Positions 1 through 11,175 of a DNA stretch of 64,000 nt are shown here, piece by piece; position 1 is the first letter of the stretch; every line of letters starts with the position of its first letter. Both the position numbers and the translations under genes were made by a program. Where the stretch lies: assembly GCA_951213105.1 (NCBI GenBank), contig OX578140.1, positions 122,447,985 through 122,511,984 on the forward strand. Direction: 5' to 3'. This DNA comes from Amaurobius ferox (lineage: Eukaryota > Arthropoda > Arachnida > Araneae > Amaurobiidae). The notes beneath the pieces were generated by a model. It had not been told where the DNA came from, made no database searches, and saw only the letters and a program-made list of their open reading frames with translations.

Positions 1-461
1 TTGGATTTGGCCTCATTCAATCCGTCTCAGTTTCCAGATCAGTGGAAAATTTGAAAATTTTTGAGAATTCAAATTAGGGTTGACGATGCAAAATAATTTT
101 CAAGAAACTTTCCTCATAGAAAGAATAACACAATGAAATATCATCAAGAATAATAAAACACTATTTAACATCATTTTCCTGTCAACAATTAAATCTGTAG
201 AAAAGAAATGACTTTATAAGTATAACGCAATAAAAAATGTTAATTGTTCAAACTCATTTTACAATAATTAAACGGTTTTGTCACGTGGAAATTATATTCC
301 AGGTATTCACGAACCAGAAGCATGATAGAAACACAATGTTGTATCCTTTCATTGACAACTGAGAAAATTAAACCATTAAATCTTTTTGTCTCACGCGAAT
401 ATAAGATTCTATATGTTTCCCATTTAACATGCTAAGGGAATTATAAAATAAGAACCATTTT
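1..461. other. AT-rich sequence, nothing recognised
   Basis: No coding frame of useful length, splice-like exon, tRNA-like box or tandem repeat was seen here. It is the left flank of the tandem repeat array that begins at the T-run near 458. Confidence 0.6.
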
Positions 462-1183
462 ACTTTCCCTGCAATACATGGTAATGTATAGGGAAAGTAT
501 TGGAATCATGCCGAAAATCGTAACTCGAGTTTTCGACTGATCTACACGTTTCAAGATTTCTAGAATACGAAAAAACCATTTTTAGCGTGACGTCTGTGCG
601 TGTGTCTGTGTAACTAAAAAACTAATGGACCGATTTTCACAAAATTTGGAAGGTAAGTCACTTGTGAGCGAGTCTGGTGCTGATTAGTTTTGGGTACGAT
701 TTGAAATAAAAGAACCCGCCTTTTTTGCGAAATGGCCCGCAAAAGCTTGTATCCACTCTACCTGAAAAACTACTGGACCGAATTTCACAAAATTCTGTAG
801 ATGAGTCACATGTGGGTTACCCTGGTGCTGATTAGATTTTGGTACGATTCGGAAAAAAATAACCAGCCTTTTTTTGCAAAATGGCCCGCAAAAATCGTCA
901 AAATCTAAACAAAAAAACTAGGTATACTCAAATATATCCATTAAATGCTCGTTTAATACGTAATTTTTAACGACGAAAATAATAAGGCCAACCCCATTAC
1001 ACTAGGACTAGCCGTTCACGAGATATTTTAGTTTACCGTATTTTCTCTACGCCACCTTTGAGAATAAGTCCGGTTATCGAATGAGAACGATAATTGAATT
1101 AAAAGTGAAATAAATTTAATTAAAATAGAGAGAACGTTAATATAAGTCTGCAGAGAAAGTCATGTGCTGCCTACATCAGATTT
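462..1183 (+). mobile_element. Family A copy 1: Helentron-like non-autonomous element
   Basis: The copy opens with ACTTTCCCT, then ATACAT-ggta-ATGTAT, then AGGGAAAGT (462-498), which folds into a hairpin. A conserved stretch with TCGAGTTTTCGAC follows, then a short GT-rich tract (about 595-610). Next comes a tandem pair of about 148-bp units, each starting near GGACCGATTT (627 and 775). The element ends with TGCAGAGAAAGT and CATGTGCTGCCTACATCAGA. The first 12 bases, ACTTTCCCTGCA, are the inverse of the TGCAGGGAAAGT consensus near the 3' end; this copy carries one mismatch there. No protein is encoded. The plan (terminal and subterminal inverted repeats, internal microsatellite, 3' hairpin, T-run junctions) matches what is known of Helentron-associated HINE/DINE-like elements. 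The family assignment is inference. Confidence 0.7.
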
Positions 1184-1976
1184 TTACTTTCCCTGCAATA
1201 CATGGTAATGTATAGGGAAAGTATTGGAATCATGTCGAAAATCGCAACTCGAGTTTTCGACGGATCTACACGTTTCAAGACCTCTAGAATACGAAAAAAC
1301 TATTTTTAGCGGGACGTCTGTGTGTGTGTCTGTGTGTTTGTCTGTGTGTCTGTCTGTCTGTCTGTGTGTCTGTCTGTCTGTCTGTGCAGATTTTGTATCC
1401 ATTCTAATTAAAAAACTAATGGACCGAATTTCACAAAATTTGCTACGTAAGTCACTTGTGGACGACTCTGGTGCTGATTAGTTTTGGGTACGATTCGGGA
1501 TAAAAGAACCCGCATATTTTTGCGAAATAGACCGCAAAAGCTTGTATCCACTCTAACTAAAAATCTAATGACCGAATTTCACAAAATTCGGCAGATGAGT
1601 CATTTGTGGGTCACCCTGGTGCTGATTAGATTTTGGTATGATTCGGAAAAAAATATCCTGCATTTTATTGCAAAATGGCCCGCAAAAATCGTCCAAATCT
1701 AAACTAAAGAACTACGTATGCTCAAATATATCCATTAAATGCTTGTTTAATACGTAATGTTTAGCGATGAAAAGAATAAGACCAACCCCATTACATTAGG
1801 ACTAGCCGTTCTCGAGATATTTTAGTTTTTCGTATTTTCTCTACCCACCTTTGAAAATAAGTCCGGTTACCGAATGAGAACGAAAATTGAATTAAAAGTG
1901 AAATAAATTTAATTAAAATAAAGAGAACGTGAACATAAGTCTGCAGGGAAAGTCATGTGCTGCCCACATCAGATTT
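1184..1976 (+). mobile_element. Family A copy 2, joined head-to-tail to copy 1
   Basis: Same structure as copy 1 and better preserved. The 5' hairpin starts at 1186 and a CTGT/GTGT microsatellite lies at about 1316-1388. The 148-bp dimer begins at 1421 and about 1569, and the 3' end TGCAGGGAAAGTCATGTGC lies near 1942-1960. Only a T-run (about 1181-1185) separates it from copy 1. Short open frames rich in Cys/Val or Thr/His here are translations of the microsatellite and are not genes. Confidence 0.72.
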
Positions 1977-2095
1977 TTACTTTCCCTGCAGTACATGGTA
2001 ATGTATTGGAATCGTGTCGAAAATTGCAACTCGAGTTTTCGACGAATCTACGCGTTTTGGAACCTCTAGAACATGAAAAACTATTTTTAGCGTGA

Positions 2096-2147
<52 letters not shown>

Positions 2148-2149
2148 TG

Positions 2150-2197
2150 TGTCGAAAGCCCTGACCACCCGAATCGTTCAAAGACTTAGAGGTGTGT
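2150..2197 (-). repeat. Possible SINE tail fragment inside the GT microsatellite
   Basis: A 48-bp non-GT block splits the microsatellite. Read on the minus strand it contains GGGTGGTCAGGGCTTTCGAC, which resembles the SINE tails at 23998-24058 and 31138-31193 (GTGTGGTCTGGGTTTTCTAC). The match is short and diverged. Confidence 0.35.
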
Positions 2198-2532
2198 TTG
2201 TGTGTGTGATTGTGTGTGTGTGTGTGATTGTGCGTGTGTGTGTGTGTGATTGTGTGTGTGTGTGTGATTGTGTATGTGTGTATGTGTGTGTGTGTGTGTA
2301 TGCAATGTTCATATCCACTCTAATTCAAATAATAATTGATCAAATGTCATAAGTGTCATGTGTAAATTTTATAGGTAATTTACTTTCGGGGGACTCTGGA
2401 GCTGATTAGATTTTGATACGATTCGGGATAAACGAATCTGTCTTTTCGCGAAATGGCCTGCAAAAATTGCATATATCCACTCTAGCTGGAAGAGAGACCG
2501 AATTTCACAAAATTTGGCAGATAAATCCCTTT

Positions 2533-2903
2533 CAGCAAAGGTCGCCACATGTGTGACAATCACGTTGTTGTCAACTAACACCTGAGTCACAATGTGACAT
2601 CATATTTGTGACTTCGATGCGACGTTACGTATTAGTAACTTTGTAACTTCATTGTGACTATATTCTGTGACATTTCCACAATTTAATTAACACGTAACAA
2701 TGTGACGATATTACAATTGCAATTGCAATGTGACTTCACAAACAAGTTAATATGCGACGTCACAAACGACTATGAAAAAAAAATGGCCAAAATGACTTTG
2801 CCGTGGCCTCAATATGGCATTGCCGAGACGTAATGCGACGTCCTCTGACGTCCCAGAGTCACAGTGTGACGTAAATTTTACGTCACTGTGAAAAAAAATG
2901 CTG
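2533..2903. mobile_element. Insertion with CAGCA...TGCTG ends, rich in TGTGAC motifs
   Basis: Compared with other family A copies, this block is extra sequence. It begins CAGCA and ends TGCTG. It holds about ten GTGAC/GTCAC motifs on both strands and a near-perfect palindrome TGACGTAAA-t-TTTACGTCA near its right end. No reading frame. It is probably a small MITE; the superfamily is unknown and a clear target duplication was not found. Confidence 0.45.
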
Positions 2904-3255
2904 TTAGGTTTGCTTGTGGGTCACCTTGATGTTTGGTTACATTTTGGTGCAATTCGTAAAAAAAAAGAATCTGTCATTTTTGCAAATAGACCCACAAATA
3001 TCGTCAAGATCTAAAATAAAATACTACAAATGCATCAATTAAAAGCATGTTCAAAACGTAATTTTTGACGACGAAAATAACAAAATCAGCCCCATTACTC
3101 TAAGATGGACCATTCCAGAGATATTAGGATTATCAAATTGGGGAACAGAAAGCGTTATACACTGTAGTGAAGAAACAATTTAATGAAATTTCTTAAAATA
3201 TGGTAATTAAATCCCTTGAGGATTTAACATGATTCGAATAAATATAACCGACCTT

Positions 3256-4190
3256 TACACTTTCCTCATATACATAGTATAATTTATAAGGAAAGTATTG
3301 TATCTGGGTCAAAATTTTGAAATCCAGTTTTCGATGGGAGAGCACGTTTCAAGCATCCCTGATCACGAATCGAACATTTTGGAGGGGATGTCTGTGTGCG
3401 TGTGTGTGTGTGTCAGTGAGTCTGTGGAGACGATATCTCACGAACGAATGGAGCGATTCGAATGAAATTTGGTACAAAAATTACAAGCCCTGAATACTGG
3501 AAGCTTATTGTTTTTAAACACAATCGAATGTTCAAAACCCTTCTAAATTTTCGAGTGAAATTTTGAAAAAATCATCAAAAAATCAAAACCTTTAAAAAAG
3601 TTACGCAAATAGACATTTCTTATGTAATTTTTCCGTGGAAAACGCTTGACATAAACTTTAGAACACTAGCATGAACCGTTCTCGAGATGTTGCACATTTT
3701 TCAAATAAATTTATCAAAAAATCCCATAAATTAAAAAAATTAACTGTTGAGATATATGTTCACTTTTCATATGTAATACCATGCGATAAATTGGGTGACA
3801 TCATTCTCGTGGATCTAGCTCGTACCATTCATGAGAAAAGATACTTTGGGTAATACTTTTGTATTTGAACGCCAAGAGTCATTTATATGCTATAAGAGTA
3901 ACTTATTTCTCCGTCCATCCATAACGCTTGCCGAGATTTTGGCGACAAATTTGGCGGAATGTCGCCAAAGTGGCGACTTTTCTAAATGTTGCCAAATTAA
4001 CGAAAATCTCGCCAAATGGATAGAAATGACGCTAAATCAATGAAAAGGACGGCTAATTGACGAAAATCTAATATCTTGATGTTTTGGAAAGAATATAAGT
4101 ATCTAATATAAGAATAACCTTTTTTTTACTGTAAGAGTAGTAAATCCATTGCATTACATAAGGAAAGTCATGTGCTACCCATATGAGATT
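3256..4190 (+). mobile_element. Family B copy 1: Helentron-like non-autonomous element
   Basis: It opens with a variant of the ACTTTCC...GGAAAGT hairpin, then sequence with TTTTCGATGGGAGAGC, a short GT tract, and GAACGAATGGAGCGATTCG followed by GAAATTTGGTAC. Further on are GAACCGTTCTCGAGATGTTG (about 3673) and a module of iterated TTGGCGA/TCGCCAA (about 3935-4045). It ends ATAAGGAAAGTCATGTGCTACC (degenerate CATCAGATTT). The A and B families share the first ~150 bp plan and the last ~30 bp but have unrelated bodies. Non-coding. Confidence 0.68.
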
Positions 4191-4572
4191 TTTTTTTCGA
4201 AATAGCCCACAAAGATCTTGAAAATGTGAAACAAATGACTAAAATTGCTGAAATATATAAATTAAGTACTTGTTCTTTAAATAATTTTTGACAGCACAAC
4301 TAATAAGACTGACCCGTGTAACTCTAGGATGAATCTTTCTCAAGATATTTTAGTTTCTTTTTTTTGGAATTTTGAAGAGCTGAAGACTTTAAAGTGCAAT
4401 AAGTTACCAGATGAAACCAACATGCATTAAAACTGCTAATTGGACATAATATCAGAAAAGTATTCATGTTATTTTCTGAAATTGAATTCAATTTAATATA
4501 TCATGAAATAAAAAAATAAGAAAATGAATTTGAATTCGTAGGGACAGTCGTGCGCTTCCCACATCAAATTTG
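4191..4572 (+). mobile_element. Family A copy 4, 5'-truncated and diverged
   Basis: Starts inside the A body (CGAAATAGCCCACAAAGATC) directly after the end of B copy 1. It contains a diverged CTAGGATGAATCTTTCTCAAGATATT motif and ends GGGACAGTCGTGCGCTTCCC at about 4541-4565. Same orientation as the preceding copies. Confidence 0.55.
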
Positions 4573-5289
4573 TAGGCTTAAATCTAAAAGGGATTTTTGA
4601 TATTCAAAAAAGTTACCAACAACTTTTATTAAGTATGTAGGAGTCACATTTAATGGCCTTTGGTCATTTCGAGTAAACGGGAGTGGAGATGGCTAGTTAA
4701 AGATATTAAAGAAAGAAAACAGCGAGTAAAACCATCAGTTATATAAACTTTTAACACTAAACGCATTTCTAAGAAAGGTGGCAGGTAAAGTATTACTGTA
4801 AGCACTAGTATTCTTATAATATGAAGTGTGCCATAAAAATATTATCCAATTTCAAATGCTGTGCTCATTGTTTGTTTCTTATTCAAACACTTGTCAAATT
4901 CTTCTTCCAAAAATAACATAAAAACTCAAGTATTCTGGAACTCCCTTTCGATTTATTTTAAAGGGGACGGGCCAAATAATACCATTGAAGAATGAATTCG
5001 CAAATAAACTCAAAACTTTCAACTTCACTTTATAAAAGCTTTATATCTATAAAGAAGTTTGTAAATGTTTTCAATAATATAGCCATGAAAGTTCCTAGAA
5101 AAATAATGCTTGAAAATATTCTGCAATCTACAATAATCCTATAATCCTTTTTATATTAGATATAGAAAATGTACCCGACGTTGTCCGGGATTAGAGATGC
5201 AAACGTTCAGTTAAAATCACACTGAAACTCGCAGCAAATTTTTGAAAACAAAAGAACGCTTTAACAATACGCCAGCTTATAAGAAAAAA
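4573..5289. other. AT-rich interval, nothing recognised
   Basis: No gene, tandem repeat or shared repeat family was identified in this stretch. Confidence 0.55.
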
Positions 5290-5932
5290 AATTAACTAGA
5301 GTGTAACTCAACTCGACTTTCTCATGTTTTCTTTCTTTTTTTTTCCCCAAATTTTACAAGAAAAATTTTTAAAAGTATCGATATCGTAGGTCCAAATTTT
5401 TCCAACTAAGGCGTGTTACCCATCACTTTAAAGGGCTTGAAAAAACGATCGACACCATTTTTGACAATGTACCCCAGGTAGATAACTTGCCCCCGAAAAG
5501 GAGGCAGATGATGTCACGAAAAAAAATTTATATCGCGGCTATATTTCACAACGATGATTGAAACTATCTTTGAGCCATAAATAAACCCTTTTATGCCGGA
5601 TTGTGTCAAATTTTGTCTTATGCTGCCATGTAAAAAAATATATAATTTCGCTCGATATAAGTTTTCGCTCGAATTTAAAAAAAAATGGCTATCTAATTCT
5701 ATATTTTTTATAACAAAGCCGGATATAAAGTTTCATGAAAATCCATTAATACTTGTGTCCGCTATAGTGTACACAAGAAATCGACAACAGACATGCAGAC
5801 AGACAGACGGACATCACTCCAAAAATAATTCAAACGTGTTCATGAGACCATAAAACATATATTGGCATCAAACTCTCGGGATCGAAAATTTTCGTAAGAA
5901 CAATACTTTCTCAATACTGCGTATGATGAAGT
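5290..5932 (-). mobile_element. Family D copy 1
   Basis: Read on the minus strand, the 5' end (5932 downward) is TTTTTACTTCATCATACGC...GAAAGTATTG, followed by CGAAAATTTTCGATCC, GTGATGTCCGTCTGTCTG and a unique body that also occurs at 47340-47942 and, internally deleted, at 45655-45859. The first ~130 bp follow the same plan as families A and B. The far (3') boundary near 5290 is approximate. Non-coding. Confidence 0.55.
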
Positions 5933-6884
5933 AAAAATCGAGGCGTCGATGGTGATAAGATAAGAAACCCAGCGAGAATACGAGAACTTGCCTCCCATCT
6001 CGGGAGATCGCGTCTTCAACAAACAAAAAAGTATGTATTTTTTTAAAAATTCACGAAATTTCGTCTATTTATGGTATGGATGCTGCTAAAAATGTGTTTA
6101 AAAAATAATTTTTTGATCTTTCCCATGGTGTTAAAATGGAAACTAATAATATTTTTGGTCTCTAAGGAACCGATTTGTACGAAAATTGTACTGCATCATG
6201 CTAAAACATAAAATAACTAAAAACTAATTCGAATTTTTAAAAAATCACGCTGAGACACATCGTTCCGGGTCTTGATGTAAGTAACTGTATACCAAATTGT
6301 ATGTCCGTACAGCGCTTAGATTTTCTACTACAGATAACTCACACACAGAGGCATATAAATATAGAAGACATATTAGATAAGACAGCGCTCGCGAAAATCC
6401 GATGTGTCTGTAACGTGTACTCATAAGACACTTTAACGTTTATTGTGTCGGACACGTCTTTAGTTAAACGCTGTTTGCCACATGTCCGGAAGCAAATCCC
6501 TGCACAGTTAAATAGGTCATTTCGCAGCTCGCTATGTGTCCTCTATGAGTTTCTAAGCAAACAAACAAGCTTCCTTTTTGTGAGGGCGCAAAAAAAACAT
6601 TTGGATTATATCATTAATTTCTGCAACTGGCCGAAAATCAATTAGCTTGTATAATAATATATATAATAATCTTATATAATACTTAGCAGTTAAATTATTA
6701 TCAAATTTCATTCATATTTTGAGAGAGATATCCCTATCCCTATAGGAAGAATAAAACTTGTACTTCAAGAACGACTTGTGACAACTCCTTAGAAGTGATG
6801 CTAATTCATCTCTGATTAAAAACGCTTTTAGAGCATTCACTTATTTCATAATACTAAATACATATAGTTTATATATATAGTTTA
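5933..6884. other. AT-rich interval, nothing recognised
   Basis: Short open frames occur but show no codon bias, homology or splice context that I can support. Confidence 0.5.
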
Positions 6885-9151
6885 TCTCAATATATAAAAT
6901 TGAAAATCTGTCTGTCTGTCTGTTTGTTTGTCCTATCATCACGGGAGAACGGCTGAATCGAATTTAATGAAATTTTGTGGATAGCCTAGAAATAGCCCCA
7001 ATTAAAATTTAATCCGTAGTTTGAGTTTCTACGACCAGTGGTTCTTGAGATATTAGTAAAAAACGAAATTTTCGTTTGTCTCATCATCACGGGAAAACGG
7101 CTAAACCGAATTTTATGAAATTTTGTGGATAGCCTTGAAATAGCCCCCTATAAATTTAGTCCAAGTTTCGGGTTTCTAAGACCAGGGGTTGTTGAGATAT
7201 TAATGAAAAACGGAACTTTTTCCTAGGATTTCTACTCTCCAACTCCGTGGTTTATCCAAGCGGAAAGGACGAAAATCGTTTGTTTAAAACGTCAAAATGA
7301 AATAAAACTTTATTTCTGAGTTTGGTGCAGGATTTTTGCATTAATTAGTCACTATCGCAAAACATGAATTGTTTGAAACATGAATTTAAATGGAAAAATC
7401 TACCTCCATGGTTCATCTTTCACAAGCTTTTATCTCAACGATGAAAAGTATAAAAATATCAAAATGGCTGTTGAATTTCGCATTTTATGAGGAAGATTCT
7501 ATCCTATATCATGTTGCTCGGCAACAGAATGAAATTAAATGTGTTGTTAATATTTATTATTATTCTTTCTATTTGAATAATAAATAAATGTATGTAAAAA
7601 CATATTTTATAAATGAACGGTATGATTGTTCTTATAATTATGTAAATTGCGGACTTCGTACATCACTTTCATTTATTTTAGCAAAGAGATTTCAAGCTCA
7701 TATATTGTGTTTAGCTAATGAACTCATATATTGTGCTTACCCAATAAATTCATTTAGCCGATTGTTGAAGCAGAAATAGAGTAGAACGGGTGTATCTTCT
7801 AATGCAATTTTAGTGTTTTCATTTAGTATATACAAACGGGATCAGGATATTTTTTTTATTCTTCAGATCTGCAAATTCAGAGCTGCGAATTTAGAGGAAT
7901 ATCTCTAAATAACTTGGTAACTTTTCTTAAACTTTACCAAATTAGCGGAAATGTCTCCAAATTGATAAAAATGACGCAAATGAATGAAATTAAATTTGTT
8001 TTTTTAGAAGAGAGTACTGAAATGATGTTTCGGTAGCATTTGTCGGTCAGTCCATCCATCCTACTTAGTAACACATGAAGCGAATTTTTTTAATATCACT
8101 AAATTGATAAAAATGTTTGTAAATCCATAAAAATATCATGGCATTGATAAAATCGCGCTTAATAAATGAAATTAATTGCGTTTTGTTAGGGAATAGTATT
8201 GTAATGATGTTTCGTTAATTTGTCGCAAAATGGGACTATCAATTCCATAGTCCCACTTGGCGATAAATTTGGCGATTTTTTAAGTTATCGCTAAATTGAC
8301 GAAAATGTCGCCAAACCTTCCGTGGAGATCGCATTATTCAGCCGATATGATTTCCATCAATTTATTTGAAGCAAATGATATCATGTCGCTTAGCAACGGA
8401 TCCAATGTGTTATACATAAGACGATTTTTATTAAATCTTTTCTGATTTGAATAATAAAGATATGTATATTAAATAAATTTCATTGACATTGCATTTTTGA
8501 CTGGATAATATCAATTACAGTCTTGAGGTTTAAACATTATTATTATTGATATTTTCGGGGATTCAGGTATTATTGATATTTTCAGGTTATTATGCCATTG
8601 TTTTATGACGAAAATTGCTGAAACTCATATATAGTACATTGTACGAGTAATCTTCTACAAATGCACGGGTATATCTTCTAATCTACGAGAATATAAGTAG
8701 TACAGGTATATTGGCATATATTTTGATATATATTGACATATATTGGAATCAATTACGACTTTCTGGTATAAAGATTACGGGGATTATTGATATTTTCAAT
8801 TTATTACGTCATCTCTTTTATTTTAGCAAATATGTTTGAGATTCATATTGTAATACAGGTAATCGTCTACTAACACACTGTCATATTTTCCAATCTGCGA
8901 CAATATAAGTAGTACGGGGTTGCATATATTGATTCAATCCCTTTTGTTTAGTAAATTTGCTTACAAAAGGGGCCAGAATATTTTATTCTTCAGATCTGTC
9001 CGTGAAGATAATTTTTCATAGTGAGAACATATATTCTTAAACTTCTCTTTAGGAGCAATAAATTTAATATTTTAACAGAATTTGGACATGATTGCGAATT
9101 ATAAGTTTCTTTATATTATATACTCCGTATGAAGAACGGGTATGCTGCTAG
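6885..9151 (+). mobile_element. Helitron family C copy 1, canonical non-autonomous
   Basis: The 5' end is TCTCAATATATAAAATTG preceded by A, and the 3' end is CTAG followed by T. A small hairpin, CCGT...ACGG, lies about 10 nt before the 3' CTAG. These are the hallmarks of Helitrons (5'-TC, 3' hairpin plus CTRR, insertion between A and T). After the CTGT microsatellite come two tandem ~148-bp units (ACGGG at 6941 and 7089), each with ACGGCTNAACCGAATTT and GAGATATTA. Two TTGGCGA/TCGCCAA-type modules lie at about 7870-7990 and 8190-8320. The 3' half holds repeated ~200-bp blocks ending in ATATAAGTAGTAC. No Rep-helicase is encoded. Confidence 0.82.
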
Positions 9152-9164
9152 TATATTATAAATA

Positions 9165-10405
9165 CACTGTCCGACATAGAAAATGCAACACCATGAAACA
9201 TTAGCCATATAATTATGAAAATTGTGAGACAAACGCAGCTGTATGATGTATGCATTTGATCTGAAATGCAAGTAGGTCACGAGATTAGAGCGCAGGATAA
9301 AAGGCATGGAAACGGCAGATGAGCCAACAGTTGTTACTGCTTGTCGCGTACGGACTAGTGTTGTTAAAGAGATGCTTGACCGACGACGCCGAAGTCCGTT
9401 TCAGTATTTGGACAATCGTGCGAGAGGATTCATTTTAGGTTTATGCACGTTTGTCCAGACATACGTCACCACGCGTTGATAGATGCATTCGAGGGCATGG
9501 GGTGGCGGCCTCACAAACGACGACTGTCAACATTCTGCAGAATTTGCAGGGTACATTGGATGTTCCAATATCAGCTGGAATAGTTTCTCGACGATTGGCT
9601 GAAAGTGGCTTGCACTCAAACCGTCTTTTACGAAGACTATTATTGACGGCAAAACACCAACGTCAGAGATTGCAATGATGTTGGACCGGAGCACCTTCGA
9701 CTACTGAGTGGGACAGGGTAGTGTTCAATGACGAGTCTTGGTTCTGTTTGTGGAATAGCAATCGCCGTGTCAAAGTTTAGAGGCGACGTGCAAACAGATC
9801 CAATCCTGCTACGACTATTAAACGACATACTGCTCCACAACACGGAATTATGGTTTGGGGTGCCATCGGCTTCGATAACCGATCACCTCTGGTTTGTGTC
9901 AGAGGCACAATGACGGCACAACCATATATGGATGTGGTTCTGCGCCTTCAGTGGTTACAAAATGCTGTTTTCCAGCAAGATAACTAGCGGTCGCCTACGT
10001 CAACTATCAGCAAACAAGTCTTGCAAGGTATCCAGGTGCTTCCATGGTCTCCGCTGTCTCCAGATCACTCACCCATCGAGCATGTATGGAACGTGATTGT
10101 CCGTCGTTTGACTGTCTGCCCCTGCCTCAAACAGAAGACGACCTATCGAGGATGGTTGAAGGTATATTGTCATCCATCTCTCAGGAAACTATCCGCACGA
10201 TCATTGCATCTATTCCTCGAAGGCTTGCTGCGTGTATCGCGCCAAGAGGTGGTCCTACTGCCTACTGATCACCCTATCTATGCTATTGCTGTATTGTTTT
10301 ATCCTTCTGGAATCAACATAACTTATTTATATATCCCATCTCTGTCTGTGTATATCACACTCTATTCGCTGTTTCATGGTATTGCATTTTCTGTGTCAGG
10401 TAGTA
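9165..10405 (+). mobile_element. Decayed Tc1-like transposon
   Basis: The terminal repeats match: CACTGTCCGACATAGAAAATG at the left, and the inverse of TACTACCTGACACAGAAAATG at the right (about 10380-10405). Both are next to TA dinucleotides, and the similarity continues through CAACACCATGAAACA. Left of it, 13 bp separate the element from the Helitron C1 end. A frame-broken transposase fills the interior. Precise right boundary is uncertain because it runs into an AT microsatellite. Confidence 0.7.
9330..10290 (+). pseudogene. Tc1-family (DD34E-type) transposase pseudogene
   Basis: Translated pieces in several frames match a Tc1 transposase. From about 9451 an N-terminal DNA-binding part reads SRRLAESGLHSNRLLRRLLL. 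After a frameshift near 9676 follows EWDRVVFNDESWFCLWNSN with the first catalytic Asp (FNDES), then an in-frame stop near 9778. RGTMTAQPYMDVV and the second Asp (FQQDN, then a stop at about 9985) come next. After another disruption comes SPLSPDHSPIEHVWNVIVRRL with the catalytic Glu (PIE). Multiple stops and frameshifts show that it cannot make transposase. The family assignment rests on recognised motifs; no search was run. Confidence 0.75.
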
Positions 10406-10478
10406 TATATATATATATATATTAAGATAGTGTATTATGAGGTACTTCTTCCATTCTACCATTGGATTTACTAATTTA

Positions 10479-10509
<31 letters not shown>

Positions 10510-10594
10510 TATATATATTTATATATATTTATATATATATATATATTTATATATATTTATATATATAATATTTATATATATATATATATATATA
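10406..10594. repeat. AT/TTTATATA microsatellite
   Basis: Long TA runs at 10402-10425 and a TATATTTATATA-type array at about 10477-10594, separated by about 50 bp of unique sequence. The right edge (ACTACCCGACATACTG) is roughly inverse to the sequence at 10391-10405, so the two flank the array as an inverted pair. Confidence 0.75.
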
Positions 10595-10614
10595 CTACCC
10601 GACATACTGTAACC

Positions 10615-10800
10615 TTATTTGTAAAACGTGCAATATTTCGAGAATGATTCATAGTAGTATTCTAAAGTTTGTTTCATTCTTTTTCTAATGAAAAATTACG
10701 TATGAAATTCATTATTAACCGCATTCAAGATTCTAATTTTTTAATGATTTTTTCAAAGCTCTATTTATAAATCATGTAACATCCCAAGAACGGCTTATGC
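10615..10800 (-). mobile_element. Degenerate family B fragment
   Basis: GTGCAATATTTCGAGAATG and the following ~130 bp align with the reverse of the B body (GTGCAATATCTCGAGAACG in the copy at 54110). Part of the motif recurs at about 10780. No termini remain. Confidence 0.5.
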
Positions 10801-10899
10801 TAGTATTCTGACATTTGTATTATTCGTTTCCTGCGAAAAATAAGAGGGAGTTCATCAGTATTATTCCATTCACTGATTGCAATATTCGTACCACTTCGA

Positions 10900-11175
10900 C
10901 GATAAGCGCTTGCAATTCCGTCACAGTATCTCAAAGGTAGAATGTCGGCTGCCAGTACGAGTATCTGTGATTTGATTCCCGTTGGGACAGCAGGGTTCTT
11001 TACAGTGGTGCCCGAACAAATCAACCCTGTAGGTTAGCGCAAAAATGTCAGTGGTCTGAAGACCCCAGACAGTGCGACTCACACAGTGGGTTTAGAATAG
11101 CTAGCTGTACGGCCGGGAAAGGATACCTCCCGCACTCAGGAGGCACCCAAGGTCTACCATTCCGCCAAACGAACA
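10900..11175 (+). mobile_element. tRNA-derived SINE, copy 1
   Basis: GTATCTCAAAGGTAGAATGT (about 10926-10945) corresponds to the tRNA D-arm/A-box region, and TGATTTGATTCCCG (about 10968-10981) to the B box of an RNA polymerase III promoter. A GC-richer tail continues to AGGTCTACCATTCCGCC. The first ~110 bp recur at 12108-12225, which supports a dispersed SINE over a single tRNA gene. The tRNA part is too diverged to fold as a functional tRNA. Confidence 0.6.

Larger units (their letters stand above)
1977..3135 (+). mobile_element. Family A copy 3, interrupted by a 371-bp insertion
   Basis: It begins directly after the T-run closing copy 2 (ACTTTCCCTGCA at 1979). The hairpin is shortened. The GT microsatellite is greatly expanded (about 2098-2145 and 2192-2310). 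The A body is recognisable up to about 2530 and again from about 2908 to 3135, where it stops before the usual 3' end. The break matches an insertion (2533-2903) within the second 148-bp unit. Confidence 0.65.

Noticed and set aside
1224..2352. Cys/Val-rich and Thr/His-rich small proteins
   Set aside because: They are translations of GT/CA and CTGT microsatellites within family A; the same happens at 15828-16056, 23838-24131 and 33360-33551.
10021..10425. 134-codon plus frame as a separate gene
   Set aside because: Its first part is the C-terminal piece of the dead Tc1 transposase; the rest reads through into terminal repeat and microsatellite.
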